The notes below the pieces were generated by a model. It was not told where the DNA came from, searched no databases, and saw nothing but the letters and a program-made list of their open reading frames with translations. The position numbers and the translations under genes were made by a program. Positions 8,357 through 17,031 of a stretch of 64,000 nucleotides of DNA are shown piece by piece. Every line of letters begins with the position of its first letter. The stretch's first letter is position 1. Source of the stretch: Actinomadura hallensis (GTDB lineage Bacteria; Actinomycetota; Actinomycetes; Streptosporangiales; Streptosporangiaceae); assembly GCF_006716765.1 (NCBI RefSeq), contig NZ_VFPO01000001.1:2790001-2854000 (forward strand). Direction: 5' to 3'.

Positions 8357-9451
8357 TCAGTCGTCGGCGACGGTGACGATCGTCTCCTTTGCGTCCGGCT
8401 CCATGAAGCGCAGGAGCGCCTCGCCTTCCTGGGTCAGTTCGCCAACGGCCGCCTGGGGGAGGGGTTCGAAGGGACGCAACCTCAGCGTCGCGACCTTGCG
8501 CTTGTACTCCGTCTCCCAGACGCCGCGCGCGAAGCCGTCCCAGAGGAACACGGCGCGAACGCGGAGGTTCTTCGTCGTGAGCGACGGCCGATGCTCGTCG
8601 GCGATGACGCGCCTGCGGTCGGCGTGCGCGAGGACGAGGCTGTCGAACTCGGGCAGGAACCGTGGCGGCGCCTGGACGTCCTCGCCCGGCCGGGGAGCGT
8701 CGGGCAGTTCGAAGAGTTCTCTGCCGCGGTCGTCGCCGAAGACCCGGAGGTCCGGGCGCAGGCGCTCCAGCGCGGCCCCGGTCTCGGGCAGCCCCGACCA
8801 GGCCTGCACGTCGGCCGCGGACGCCGGCCCGTAAGCGGCCAGGTAGCGGAGCACGAGTTCGTCCAAGGCCGTCTCCTCCGCAGGGTGGGCGCCCAGCCAG
8901 TCATCGGCCAGCGCGAACCGGGACGAGCGGGGGAACCCCCATCGGTCCTGGGTCGGGACCATGACCAGAGGAAGGCAGAGCCGTACCGCGTACCCGAGGG
9001 CCCGTTCGTTGACGTCCGGGAACTGCTCCTGCAGGAGGGCGCGCACTTCGTTGAACGTGCGCGGCTCCTGTTCGAAGAGCGCGCGCGCCGCCGGGACGAC
9101 CTCGTCAAGGTCCATGCCTTTGGCCCGGTCGCCCAGCACGCGGAGGGCGCTGTCCAGGCCAGGCTGCATCGTCGTGCGGAACGCCGTGTAGTCGGCGCCT
9201 GTCATCAGATGGAGGGTGGCGCGCATCATCGTGGCGCGGACGAGCGACCGGTCGTGCAGCGCCGCGTGCAGATCGGACACCTGGAAACCGTCCAGCCGGG
9301 TCCACAGCCCCAGGAACGGGGGCTTGGGCTCCTGCGCCTGCATGCCGAAGAGCAGCCCCACCGCCTCCGTCACGGGGACCGGCTCCCGCGCGAGCAGCAG
9401 TTGCCGCGCCAGCGTGGCGCGATTGAGGGCCCGGACGCTCAAGGTTTCCAT
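8357..9451 (-). CDS. winged-helix DNA-binding domain protein (HTH_42 family)
   Basis: The 364-residue protein starts METLSVRALNRATLARQLLL, which is the usual opening of the HTH_42 (PF06224) family. That family includes the winged-helix glycosylase AlkX/AlkZ that unhooks DNA crosslinks. Family hallmarks are GLFGMQAQEPKPPFLGLWTR in the N-terminal third and, in the middle, LLRYLAAYGPA-type helices followed by FLPEFDSLVLAHADR. The family QxQ motif is seen here as QAQ. The longer frame to 9793 has no ribosome site and is rejected. A GGACGGG precedes the chosen ATG. A DNA-repair glycosylase role is plausible from family knowledge but not proven here. Confidence 0.82.
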   Translation of the reverse strand: METLSVRALNRATLARQLLLAREPVPVTEAVGLLFGMQAQEPKPPFLGLWTRLDGFQVSDLHAALHDRSLVRATMMRATLHLMTGADYTAFRTTMQPGLDSALRVLGDRAKGMDLDEVVPAARALFEQEPRTFNEVRALLQEQFPDVNERALGYAVRLCLPLVMVPTQDRWGFPRSSRFALADDWLGAHPAEETALDELVLRYLAAYGPASAADVQAWSGLPETGAALERLRPDLRVFGDDRGRELFELPDAPRPGEDVQAPPRFLPEFDSLVLAHADRRRVIADEHRPSLTTKNLRVRAVFLWDGFARGVWETEYKRKVATLRLRPFEPLPQAAVGELTQEGEALLRFMEPDAKETIVTVADD

Positions 9452-9540
9452 CACCCGTCCAGGATGCCCCTCACGGGCTCTAGACGCGGCCCGTCCCCCG
9501 CCGTGGGCGAGACCCTCTCGTTTTCCCAGGTCGTTCGCCT

Positions 9541-9556
9541 GTGTGACCGATGTCAC
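9541..9556. promoter_or_regulatory. CRP/FNR-type palindrome in a divergent intergenic region
   Basis: TGTGACCGATGTCACG matches the TGTGA-N6-TCACA arrangement used by CRP-family regulators in nine of ten positions. It lies about 90 bp upstream of the minus-strand gene at 9451 and about 150 bp upstream of the plus-strand gene at 9707. A second perfect 10-bp palindrome, TGCACGTGCA, lies at 9621-9630. Either could be an operator. There is no direct evidence of binding. Confidence 0.4.
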
Positions 9557-9706
9557 GAGAGGCGCGATGACCTTGGAACGAGCGACCGGCGCGGGGGTTA
9601 CGGGGGAAAATATCGCAAAATGCACGTGCATCAGCCCTTGCACCTGCACGCCATCCCTAGCAGGATGATCCCCGGACCCCCGCACGTGAACTCCCCGGAG
9701 ATCGCG

Positions 9707-10123
9707 ATGAACGCACACTTGAGCGACAGTGACCGGCAGGCGCTGCGACTGGCCCACGATCTCCGTGAGGAGATGCGGGCGGCCCTTCCGCACCTACCGG
9801 CCGCCCCCTCCGTCTCCCCCTTCGTCGACCAGGCGGGGATGCCGAGCGTCCTGCTGAGGATGGACGCCGACATGGCCCGCGCGCTCATGGCCCTGCTGGC
9901 CGAGCGCCGCCTGGACCAAGGGCAGGCGGAGCAGCGCCGCGGGGACGGGTCCCACGTGCCGCCGGCGGCCCCGGCCGTCCCGGCCGCTCAGGACGCCGTG
10001 GCGGCCTTCGGCCAGCAGCCGCCCTACGGCGACCCGTCGTTCGGCCCGCCGCCGGGCGCCGCGGTCTTCACCGGCGGGACGGGTCCGACGCCGCTCGTGC
10101 CGTCGGTCTACCCGACGCACTGA
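9707..10123 (+). CDS. hypothetical protein, 138 aa
   Basis: An ATG at 9707 follows GGAG with a 6-nt gap. The N-terminal half (residues 1-70) is helical and charged (MNAHLSDSDRQALRLAHDLR). The C-terminal half is a low-complexity Pro/Gly/Ala-rich tail (PPYGDPSFGPPPGAAVFTGG). No family is recognised. The layout of a short helical domain plus a proline-rich tail suggests an interaction or surface-associated role, but that is only inference. A palindromic region upstream (9541-9630) may regulate it. Confidence 0.65.
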   Translation: MNAHLSDSDRQALRLAHDLREEMRAALPHLPAAPSVSPFVDQAGMPSVLLRMDADMARALMALLAERRLDQGQAEQRRGDGSHVPPAAPAVPAAQDAVAAFGQQPPYGDPSFGPPPGAAVFTGGTGPTPLVPSVYPTH

Positions 10124-11187
10124 GCTCCGCTCCGCGCCGCCCCCGCCGTGCGGGGTCCGAACTCCAAGGCGACGCACCCCCTCAGCTGACGTCGTGCACC
10201 ACGAGGCAGGGCCGTGACCAACGACGGTGCGGCCCACCCCCGACACGCGCCATCCGCCGCGAACACGAGCCGCTCCTGGCTTCGCCGCCGGACGGGGTCC
10301 AATGGCGTGCCCCCGGACTGCTTCGAGCGTGCCCTAGCGGTGTGGTGCGCCTTGGCGGTGCGGTGTGCATCGGCGCCTAGCGGCCCGTCTGGCCTTGCAA
10401 TCTCCCAGAGGGACCGGCGCAGGCGACGCTCCGGGCCGGTCCAAGGCATGCAGTGCCGCGCTGTAGCGTGCTACTCGGCGTCGCGGACGCCCCTGACAGG
10501 TCGGCCCTAGCCGAGCTGTGTGCGCCTGCTGCCGGACTCCGGCGGCCTTCCACGCGCGACCCCTCGGCCGGTGCCAGGGAGCCGGACTCGGCTTTACCCG
10601 GGCTGGGAACAAACTTGGGTGGTCCGTGCGCTGAACGGGGTGTGGCTCTACAGGTGGTAGCCATGCGGGCGTAAAGATCTCTTTGCCCCGCCGCCAGATG
10701 ATCGCGAGACGGCCGGGGCGCCGGAGCCAAAGGCGCCGACCGGGACAGAAAATGATCTATCTGGCCAAAGGTAAAGAAAACGCCCATATTGGCGAAACCA
10801 CGGTTATGCGGTATATAGTTCCACCCAGGTCAGGGTCAAGAGACCGTTGACCCGGCCTGACCGAGTCATCACAGCCCGCCCGCCAGGCGGGGTCCACACG
10901 CCGAACCGCGGCCGTACCATGCCTTGGCCGTGACCGAGCGGAGCCCATGAGCCCCCGGTCGGCGTTCATTCCCGCGTCATCCAAGTTCGTGTCGCACGTG
11001 CGCCCGTAGACGGTCGTGCGCTGCCGGACGCGAGCGCGGTCCGTCATGCCCATGGACCGTTCCATGCGGGTCCTCTTTCTCCATCGACGGGATCTCCCGT
11101 GCCTTGGAGCCGTTCCCCCATGCCCGGATTCCGGCGTGCGCCGCCCGGTGCGGAACGGCCGCCCTGTACCCGAACCAAAGGACACAC
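10124..11187. other. 1.06-kb intergenic region
   Basis: No convincing gene is seen. Frames are short, with mixed codon bias. A distinctly AT-richer patch at about 10750-10830 (GC clearly below the surroundings) may hold promoter elements. I looked for a cyclic di-AMP (ydaO-type) riboswitch ahead of the cell-wall-type gene at 11188 and did not find its conserved blocks. Confidence 0.4.
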
Positions 11188-11868
11188 ATGCATCAGCGAG
11201 CGATCAATGCCGTCCTGACCGGCGTCACCGGCACCGCCCTCGCGGGCATGCTCGTGGCCGGTGTCGCCGCCGCCAGTGATGACTCCGCTCCCAGCGAAAA
11301 GCAGTTCCGCACGCAGGAGGTCCTGGCCGCGCAGCAGTACGAGCCCCAGCAGAAGCCGCAGCAGGAGCCGCAGCAGCAGCCGCAGAAGACCGAGAAGCAG
11401 GCCGCCGCCGGCAACGCCGAGCAGCGTGACGACGCGAAGTCCGACAGCCGGCGTGAGAAGCAGGGCCCGAAGGCCCTCCTCAGCGGTACCACCACTGCGT
11501 CCTACTTCTGGGACGACGGCTCGGGCATCAGGGGCGACACAGGTGCCCCCGCAAGCGGCAAGCCCATGCAGAAGGGCTTGTTCGCCAGCCCCAGCTGGCC
11601 GCTGCTCACCAAGGTGAGGGTCACCTACAACGGCCGCACCGCGACCGGCTTCATCGGTGACCGCGGGCCCGGCGAGCCCTCGCACCGGGGCATCATGCTG
11701 GACCTCGACACCTACACCTTCCGGTACCTGCTGGACGGCAAGAAGCCGAGGAACAAGTACCACGCCGGTGTCGGCCAGGGGCACCTGAAGGGCCTCAAGT
11801 GGGAGGTTCTGGAGTGGGGCAAGGGGCCCGGTAAGAAGGGCATGCCCAAGCCTTTCGGCTCCAGGTGA
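11188..11868 (+). CDS. secreted RlpA-like double-psi beta-barrel protein
   Basis: The 226-residue protein has a Sec-type signal peptide (MHQRAINAVLTGVTGTALAG, probable cleavage after an Ala-Ala-Ala near residue 30). A Gln/Pro-rich linker follows (about residues 47-70, repeated PQQ units), then a charged linker. From about residue 100 the C-terminal domain shows TASYFWDDG, TKVRVTYNGRTATGFIGDRG and RGIMLDLDTY, the order of conserved blocks in RlpA/expansin-like double-psi barrels (SYY...VRVTN...INDRGP...IDLS). It is probably exported to the cell wall and may bind or modify peptidoglycan. AAAGGA precedes the ATG. Confidence 0.72.
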   Translation: MHQRAINAVLTGVTGTALAGMLVAGVAAASDDSAPSEKQFRTQEVLAAQQYEPQQKPQQEPQQQPQKTEKQAAAGNAEQRDDAKSDSRREKQGPKALLSGTTTASYFWDDGSGIRGDTGAPASGKPMQKGLFASPSWPLLTKVRVTYNGRTATGFIGDRGPGEPSHRGIMLDLDTYTFRYLLDGKKPRNKYHAGVGQGHLKGLKWEVLEWGKGPGKKGMPKPFGSR

Positions 11869-11900
11869 CGCGCCACATCCGCGACCGTCGGCGAGGTCGC

Positions 11901-12627
11901 TCACGATCCCGGCACGGGGCTGCCGGTAGAAGGACGGGGATCTCCCGGTGTCACGAGGACGCCGGGGGATCCCCGTTCGGCCGTCGGCCGTCGGCCGGCG
12001 AGCAGCGCGATGACGGCGGCGAACTCCTCCATGGCCCCGTCCGGGACCTGGTAGTAGGTGACGCCGTAGCGCTCGCGACGCGCGAGCAGCTGCTCGGCGA
12101 TGTGCTCGGGCGGGCCCACGAGCTGTGACGGCATGGCGAGGACGAGATCCGCGGCGGACGTCCCCCCAGCCGCGCCGGCCGGCGACCCGGGCCGCGGTGC
12201 GGCGCGGGTCGGGGCCGAACGTGGGCGTCACCATCATGCTCAGCTCGACGTCCCGGTCTCCCGCGGCCTCGCAGACCAGGTCGGCCTTGCGGGCGACGGT
12301 GTCCGGGCGCCGCTCGCCGAGCTTTTCGGAGATCTTTCCTTCGGGAAGGGCGCGAGGCAGGATGCCGACGGTGTCGGCGTGCCGCGCCGCGATCCCGAGC
12401 ATGCGCCCGCTCCCGGCGCCGACGACGATCCGCGGCCGGCGCGCGGGCCGAGGGAAGACCGTCAGGCCGTCGATGCGGTAGTGGTCGCCCGCGAAGGTCG
12501 TCTTCCGGCCGGCGAGGAGGCTCCGCAGGATCGCCAGCGACTCCTCCAGCCGCCCGACCCTCCTGCCGGCCGCGTCGAACGAGATCCCCGCGGCCTCGTA
12601 CTCCTCGCGCACCATACCCGCGATCAT
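11901..12627 (-). pseudogene. decayed LLM-class (luciferase-like, F420-type) oxidoreductase
   Basis: The first reading block (12627 down to about 12170) encodes MVREEYEAAGISFDAAGRRV, LAILRSLLAGRKTTFAGDHY and RPRIVVGAGSGRMLGIAARH, typical of the middle of LLM oxidoreductases. The matching C-terminal block (LVGPPEHIAEQLLARRERYG) is in a different frame, from about 12180 to 11901. The first roughly 95 residues of the family, including the N-terminal beta strand, are absent upstream of 12627. One frameshift plus loss of the 5' end mark it as a pseudogene. Family members use F420 or flavin and belong to varied redox pathways. Confidence 0.78.
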
Positions 12628-12810
12628 GCTGCCGGGCCCGGCCGGAGCGCCGGCGGGAATCCGACGGCGAGTCGCCCGGACGGGCTCGACCGGTGGCGGG
12701 GCGAGTGGCTCGATTCGCCGTCAGCACGGCGCAAGGGCGTCACCGACTGCCCCGTTCCACCGGTCACTTTCCAGGCTGCGCCGCGATCGCGCGTTTTGCA
12801 ACCCGCGGCC

Positions 12811-13314
12811 TCAGCCGAGGCGCCGGGCCAGCAGCCGGCCGGGCCAGTCGCCGACCGTGAACTCGGCGACCGCCTCGAAGCCGTTGCGCCGGTAGTAGTC
12901 CACCAGACGGCCGTCGCCGCCGCCGTAGCAGTCGACGCGGAGCAGCTCGACGCCCCTTGCGCGGGCCTCGTCCGCGGCCTTGCCGATCAGCGCCCGGCCG
13001 ACTCCGCGCCCCGCGAACGCGCGGTCGGTCACCAGCAGCTTGATGTAGAGCTCCGGCTCGTCCGCCGGGGCCACGTAGTGCATCGGCTCGGGGGACAGGG
13101 CCATGACCCCGGAGGGACGGCCCCGCACCTCGGCCACCCAGATCTCGTCGCCGCGAGCGATCTCGGTGATGCGCTCAACCCGCCGCGGGTCGTCGGACCA
13201 GGGCCGGTCGCCCCACTGCCCGGTCCGGCCGCGGGCCGCGAGCCACGCGACGGCGCCGTCCAGCATCGCCAGCATGATCGGCGCGTCGGCCGCGCCGCCT
13301 CTGCGGATCTCCAT
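12811..13314 (-). CDS. GNAT-family N-acetyltransferase
   Basis: This is a 167-residue single GNAT domain that transfers an acetyl group from acetyl-CoA to an amine; the acceptor is unknown. The acetyl-CoA pyrophosphate-binding motif A reads FAGRGVGRALI (residues 100-110) after the beta-4 strand ELYIKLLVTD. The C-terminal strand/helix pair LLRVDCYGGGDGRLVDYYRR followed by NGF is the usual motif B. Length is typical. It lies in the same direction as the downstream pseudogene and the upstream phosphotransferase but is separated from each by 80 bp or more. Confidence 0.88.
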   Translation of the reverse strand: MEIRRGGAADAPIMLAMLDGAVAWLAARGRTGQWGDRPWSDDPRRVERITEIARGDEIWVAEVRGRPSGVMALSPEPMHYVAPADEPELYIKLLVTDRAFAGRGVGRALIGKAADEARARGVELLRVDCYGGGDGRLVDYYRRNGFEAVAEFTVGDWPGRLLARRLG

Positions 13315-13398
13315 CGCCGCCTCCTCGGGGACGATCCTCGCAAACGATCGACCGCGGGGCCGCCGCCGCGACCACCGGGCCCGTCCGCGGAGGCGCGG

Positions 13399-14463
13399 TC
13401 ACGCGCCGATGTACTCCTGGGCGCGGCGGAACAGGCCGAGGGTGATCGAGTGGAGCATGTCGCCCGTCTCCCGGGGCGCCTTGCCGGCGTACGCGCGGGC
13501 GTTCGTGCCCTCCAGGACGATGCCGAGCTTGAAGCACGCGAGCACCGCGTACCAGGTGATGGACTCCAGGTCGCGCCCGGCGACGGCCTCGGTGCGCTCG
13601 GCGTAGGCGGTGACCAGCTCGTCCGCCGGGGGCAGGCCGCCCGCCGCGCCGAGGGGGCCCGCGAGGGAGGTGCTCTGATCCGCCGGGTCGGGCCAGGTGG
13701 CCAGCAGCCAGCCGAGGTCGAGCAGCGGGTCGCCGATCGTGCACATCTCCCAGTCGACGATCGCCGCGACCTCGGGGCCGTCGTAGGAGTACATCAGGTT
13801 GGCGAGATGGTAGTCGCCGTGCAGGATGCCCGGCCGCCATGTCGCCGGACGGTGCTCGTCGAGCCAGCGGGCCACGTCGTCCAGGCCGGGGATGTCGGGC
13901 CCCGGGTAGCCGTCGAGCGCGCTGTAGGAGTCGAGTTCGGACAGCCAGCGGCCGACCTGCCGCTCCAGGAAGCCTTCGGGCTTGCCGAAGTCGTGGAGGC
14001 CGACGGCCTGGTAGTCGACCGCGCCGAGCGCCGACAACGCACGCGCCGCGTTCAGCCCCATCTCGCGCTGGACGGACTTGTCCGAGGCGTGGAGCTCGGG
14101 GAGCGTCACCGTGGCGTTGAAGCCCTCGACCGGCGTCATCAGGTAGAACACCGCGCCGTTCATGACGGACTCGTCCGGGCAGGCCGCGATGAGGCGCGGC
14201 GCGGGGACGCCGGTGCCGTCCAGGGCCGCCAGCACGCGGGCCTCCCGCCGCAGGACGTCGTTCGTCCTGGCGCGCAGGTGCGTGGGGCCGCGCCGCAGCA
14301 CGTAGTCGCGGCCGCCGCGGCGGAACCGGATCAACGTGTTCTGCGTGCCCCCGGCGAGCGTCTCGACGTGCTCGAACGGGCCGCCCGGCAGGCCCTGGGC
14401 GTCCATCCACCCGGCCAGGACGTCGAAGTCGACGAGCGCGCGATCGATCTGCTCAGGCTGCAC
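13399..14463 (-). CDS. APH-type phosphotransferase (ACAD10/11 kinase-like)
   Basis: A GTG start at 14463 follows GGGAAGGGA with a suitable gap, giving 354 residues. The upstream in-frame ATG at 14526 would run into the divergent promoter. Kinase features are an N-terminal nucleotide loop (LAGGTQNTLIRF), the catalytic loop HGDYHLANLMYSYDG (H215-D217 region) and the metal-binding DWEMCTIGDP (237 on). This subgroup is the one fused to acyl-CoA dehydrogenase domains in animal ACAD10/11. Here it is divergent from an ACAD gene, which supports a role in phosphorylating a hydroxyacyl-CoA rather than in drug resistance. Substrate is inferred only. Confidence 0.85.
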   Translation of the reverse strand: MQPEQIDRALVDFDVLAGWMDAQGLPGGPFEHVETLAGGTQNTLIRFRRGGRDYVLRRGPTHLRARTNDVLRREARVLAALDGTGVPAPRLIAACPDESVMNGAVFYLMTPVEGFNATVTLPELHASDKSVQREMGLNAARALSALGAVDYQAVGLHDFGKPEGFLERQVGRWLSELDSYSALDGYPGPDIPGLDDVARWLDEHRPATWRPGILHGDYHLANLMYSYDGPEVAAIVDWEMCTIGDPLLDLGWLLATWPDPADQSTSLAGPLGAAGGLPPADELVTAYAERTEAVAGRDLESITWYAVLACFKLGIVLEGTNARAYAGKAPRETGDMLHSITLGLFRRAQEYIGA

Positions 14464-14531
14464 TGGCGGTCCCTTCCCGGACGCGGGGTCACCTGCCGAC
14501 ACGAGACATCGGAGAGTAACAGTCATGCACT

Positions 14532-14559
14532 TGCATTACTCGATGAGGTGCCTGCATTA
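14532..14559. promoter_or_regulatory. direct-repeat operator candidate between divergent genes
   Basis: TGCATTACTCG (from 14532) and TGCATTATCCG (from 14553) are direct repeats 21 bp apart, that is two helical turns. They lie between the divergent phosphotransferase (start 14463) and acyl-CoA dehydrogenase (start 14589) genes. The TetR-family gene at the end of the same operon is the obvious candidate to bind here. Confidence 0.45.
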
Positions 14560-14588
14560 TCCGGGGAAGCGACGCAGGAGGTTGCGCC

Positions 14589-15881
14589 ATGGCATGGGAC
14601 TTCGAGACCGACCCCGCCTACCAGGAGCTGCTCGACTGGGCGGACGACTTCGTGCGGAACGAGGTCGAGCCGCTCGACCTCGTCCTCGGCGACCCGTACG
14701 ACAAGACCGATCCCCGCTACAAGGAGCTGGTGCGCCCCCTCCAGGACCGGGTGCGCGAGAAGGGCCTGTGGGCCTGCCACCTCGGCCCGGAGCTCGGCGG
14801 CCAGGGATACGGGCAGGTGAAGCTGGCGCTGCTCAACGAGATCCTGGGCCGCTCCCGCTGGGCGCCCTCGGTCTTCGGCTGCCAGGCGCCCGACTCGGGC
14901 AACGCGGAGATCATCGCTCACTTCGGGACGCCCTCGCAGAAGGAGCGCTACCTGCGCCCCCTCCTCGACGGGGAGATCTCCTCCTCGTACTCGATGACCG
15001 AGCCGCACGCCGGCGCCGACCCGACCCTGTTCACCACGCGGGCGGTCCGCGACGGGGACGGCTGGGTCATCAACGGGGAGAAGTGGTTCACCTCCAACGC
15101 CCGGCACGCCACGTTCCTGATCGTGATGGCGGTGACGAACCCCGACGTGTCGGCGTACGAGGGCATGTCGATGTTCATCGTCCCGGCGGACGCGCCCGGC
15201 CTGGTCACTGTCCGCAACGTCGGCGTGGGCGGTGAGCGCGAGGGCTCCCACGGCTACCTGCGCTACGAGAACGTCCGGGTGCCCGCCGAGAACCTCCTGG
15301 GCGAGGAGGGCGGCGCCTTCGCCATCGCCCAGACCCGTCTCGGCGGCGGCCGCATCCACCACGCCATGCGCACGATCGCGCAGGTCCGCAAGGCGTTCGA
15401 CATGATGCTCGAGCGCGCGGTCTCCCGCCAGACCCGCTACGGCCCGCTCGCCAAGATGCAGATGACCCGGGAGAAGATCGCCGACAGCTGGATCGAGATC
15501 GAGCAGTTCCGCCTGCTGGTCCTGCGCACCGCCTGGCTGATCGACAAGCACAAGGACTACAAGAAGGTCCGCAAGGACATCGCCGCGGTCAAGGCCGTGA
15601 TGCCGAAGGTCTACCACGACGTCGTCCAGCGCGCGATGCACCTGCACGGCGCCCTCGGGGTGTCGAACGAGATGCCGTTCGCCGCCATGATGATGGGGGC
15701 GCAGGCGATGGCGATCGCCGACGGCCCCACCGAGGTCCACAAGATCACCCTCGCGCGGCAGCTGCTGCGCGACGTCGAGCCCGTCGAGGGCCTGTGGCCG
15801 TCCGGCCACCTGCCCACCCGCCGGGAGGCGGCCCGCGAGCGCTTCGCCGAGGCACTGGAGCACGCGATCGGAAATGAGTGA
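14589..15881 (+). CDS. acyl-CoA dehydrogenase family protein (ACAD10/11-like)
   Basis: The 430-residue FAD enzyme has ACAD family signatures. These are the substrate/FAD loop YSMTEPHAGADP near residue 135, the strand block GWVINGEKWFTSNA near 157, GEREGSHGYLRYENVRVP near 215, and the C-terminal FAD-dimer segment DGPTEVHKITLAR near 385. The middle sequence resembles the ACAD10/11 branch. AGGAGG lies upstream of the ATG. The stop overlaps the TetR start by 8 nt, so the two are translationally coupled. With the divergent kinase it likely processes an unusual acyl-CoA, drawing electrons to ETF. The exact substrate is inferred, not shown. Confidence 0.9.
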   Translation: MAWDFETDPAYQELLDWADDFVRNEVEPLDLVLGDPYDKTDPRYKELVRPLQDRVREKGLWACHLGPELGGQGYGQVKLALLNEILGRSRWAPSVFGCQAPDSGNAEIIAHFGTPSQKERYLRPLLDGEISSSYSMTEPHAGADPTLFTTRAVRDGDGWVINGEKWFTSNARHATFLIVMAVTNPDVSAYEGMSMFIVPADAPGLVTVRNVGVGGEREGSHGYLRYENVRVPAENLLGEEGGAFAIAQTRLGGGRIHHAMRTIAQVRKAFDMMLERAVSRQTRYGPLAKMQMTREKIADSWIEIEQFRLLVLRTAWLIDKHKDYKKVRKDIAAVKAVMPKVYHDVVQRAMHLHGALGVSNEMPFAAMMMGAQAMAIADGPTEVHKITLARQLLRDVEPVEGLWPSGHLPTRREAARERFAEALEHAIGNE

Positions 15882-16506
15882 CACCCGCGAGCGGCTGCTG
15901 GACGCCGCCGAGGCCCTCTACGCCGCCCGCGGCGTGGACGGCGTCAGCCTCCGGGAGATCGTCCAGGAGGCCGGCGCCCGCAACGCCACGGCCGTCCAGT
16001 ACCACTTCGGCGACCGCGCCGGGATCGTCCGGGCGATCCTGGCGCGGCACGCCCCCGAGGTGGAGGCCCGGAGGCACGCCCTGCTCGACGCCTACGAGGA
16101 CGGCGAGCAGGGCGTCCGCCCCCTGGCCGCGGCGCTCGTCCGCCCGATGGCGGCCCGGCTCGCCGACGAGTCGGGCCGCGCCTACCTCCAGATCTGGGCG
16201 GACGTCGTCAACCGCCCGAACCCGATCATCCCGGTGGCCGTCCTGGACGATCCCACGGACAGCCTGTGCCGCTGGCGCAAGCTCGTCGAACCGCTCCTCG
16301 GGGAGGACGCGGCCCGGCTGCACCGCCGTTTCACCGCCATCCTGTACGCCTCGATCGAGCTGGCCCGCCGCGCCCGCTCGGGTCCCCGCACCGACGACCG
16401 GCTGTTCACCAGTTACCTGATCGACGTCGTGGCCGCGATCCTCGGCGCGCCCGTGTCGCCCGAGACGCGCCGCCTGGCCGCCGAGCGCGACGCCGCCCGC
16501 CGCTGA
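15874..16506 (+). CDS. TetR-family transcriptional regulator
   Basis: The 210-residue protein starts MSDTRERLLDAAEALYAARG, and the HTH covers residues 15-55 (VSLREIVQEAGARNATAVQY, then HFGDRAGIV), the standard TetR N-terminal fold. The rest is the helical ligand-binding/dimer domain. It overlaps the acyl-CoA dehydrogenase gene by 8 nt and so should sense that pathway's acyl-CoA or free acid. Direct repeats at 14532-14559 are a candidate operator. Such regulators are usually repressors released by ligand. Confidence 0.9.
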   Translation: MSDTRERLLDAAEALYAARGVDGVSLREIVQEAGARNATAVQYHFGDRAGIVRAILARHAPEVEARRHALLDAYEDGEQGVRPLAAALVRPMAARLADESGRAYLQIWADVVNRPNPIIPVAVLDDPTDSLCRWRKLVEPLLGEDAARLHRRFTAILYASIELARRARSGPRTDDRLFTSYLIDVVAAILGAPVSPETRRLAAERDAARR

Positions 16507-16598
16507 GGCGGCGCCCGGCGGCCGCGCTCGGCGCCAGGTGGCCTTCGTCCCACGCCACGTTCGCCGCGCGCGCTCTCAGGTCGCATTCGTCCCAGGTC

Positions 16599-16615
16599 AC
16601 ATTCGTCCAAGACGG
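16599..16615 (+). promoter_or_regulatory. ATTCGTCCAAGAC motif upstream of the VOC gene
   Basis: ACATTCGTCCAAGACGG at 16599-16615, 53 nt before the VOC start, matches motifs at 21063 and 24622 upstream of two other genes. A partial extra copy (GCATTCGTCCCA) lies at 16583. The expected second element 18-19 nt downstream reads CAGACT, weaker than the TAGCGT of the other two sites. Confidence 0.55.
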
Positions 16616-16668
16616 GCCGATCGTCGCCTCCCAGACTGGGCATGTCACTCATGACCAGGGAGGACGAG

Positions 16669-17031
16669 ATGACGAGCGAGATCCGCAGGACCTTCTATCC
16701 GCTGATCACCTGTGCCGACACGGACAGGTCGATGGAGTGGCTGGAGAAGGCGTTCGGCTTCAAGCCGACCGAGGTCCACCGGGACGATTCGGGGAAGATC
16801 GTGCACGCTGAGATGATCTTCGACACCGGCATCCTCATGTTCGGTCGCGGCGAGCCCCGCAAGTCGGTCGTCTACGTCGCCGTGGACGACCCCGACGCCC
16901 ACCACGACCGCGCGAAGGCCGCGGGCGCCGAGATCTTCAGGGAGCTCTCCGACCAGGACTACGGCTCGCGCGACTACGCCGCCCGCGACCCGGACGGAAA
17001 CGAATGGTACTTCGGTACGTATCGCCCATAA
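16669..17031 (+). CDS. VOC (glyoxalase/bleomycin-resistance) superfamily protein
   Basis: The 120-residue protein has the paired beta-alpha-beta-beta-beta pattern of the VOC fold. It begins MTSEIRRTFYPLITCADTDR (first strand), continues with MEWLEKAFGFKP, and has the second module near VYVAVDDPDAHHDRAKAAGA and RDPDGNEWYFGTY. I chose the ATG at 16669 because GGGAGG lies just before it; an in-frame ATG at 16642 would add nine residues. This subgroup (VOC with YFGTY ending) is often a small-molecule-binding or PhnB-like protein, and no metal site is certain. A promoter-like motif lies at 16599. Confidence 0.82.
   Translation: MTSEIRRTFYPLITCADTDRSMEWLEKAFGFKPTEVHRDDSGKIVHAEMIFDTGILMFGRGEPRKSVVYVAVDDPDAHHDRAKAAGAEIFRELSDQDYGSRDYAARDPDGNEWYFGTYRP

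Noticed and set aside
10700-11187. Cyclic di-AMP riboswitch ahead of the RlpA-like gene
   Set aside because: The conserved sequence blocks of the ydaO motif are not present.
13399-14463. Aminoglycoside-resistance kinase
   Set aside because: The sequence matches the ACAD10/11-type branch and the partner gene is an acyl-CoA dehydrogenase, so drug resistance is unlikely.
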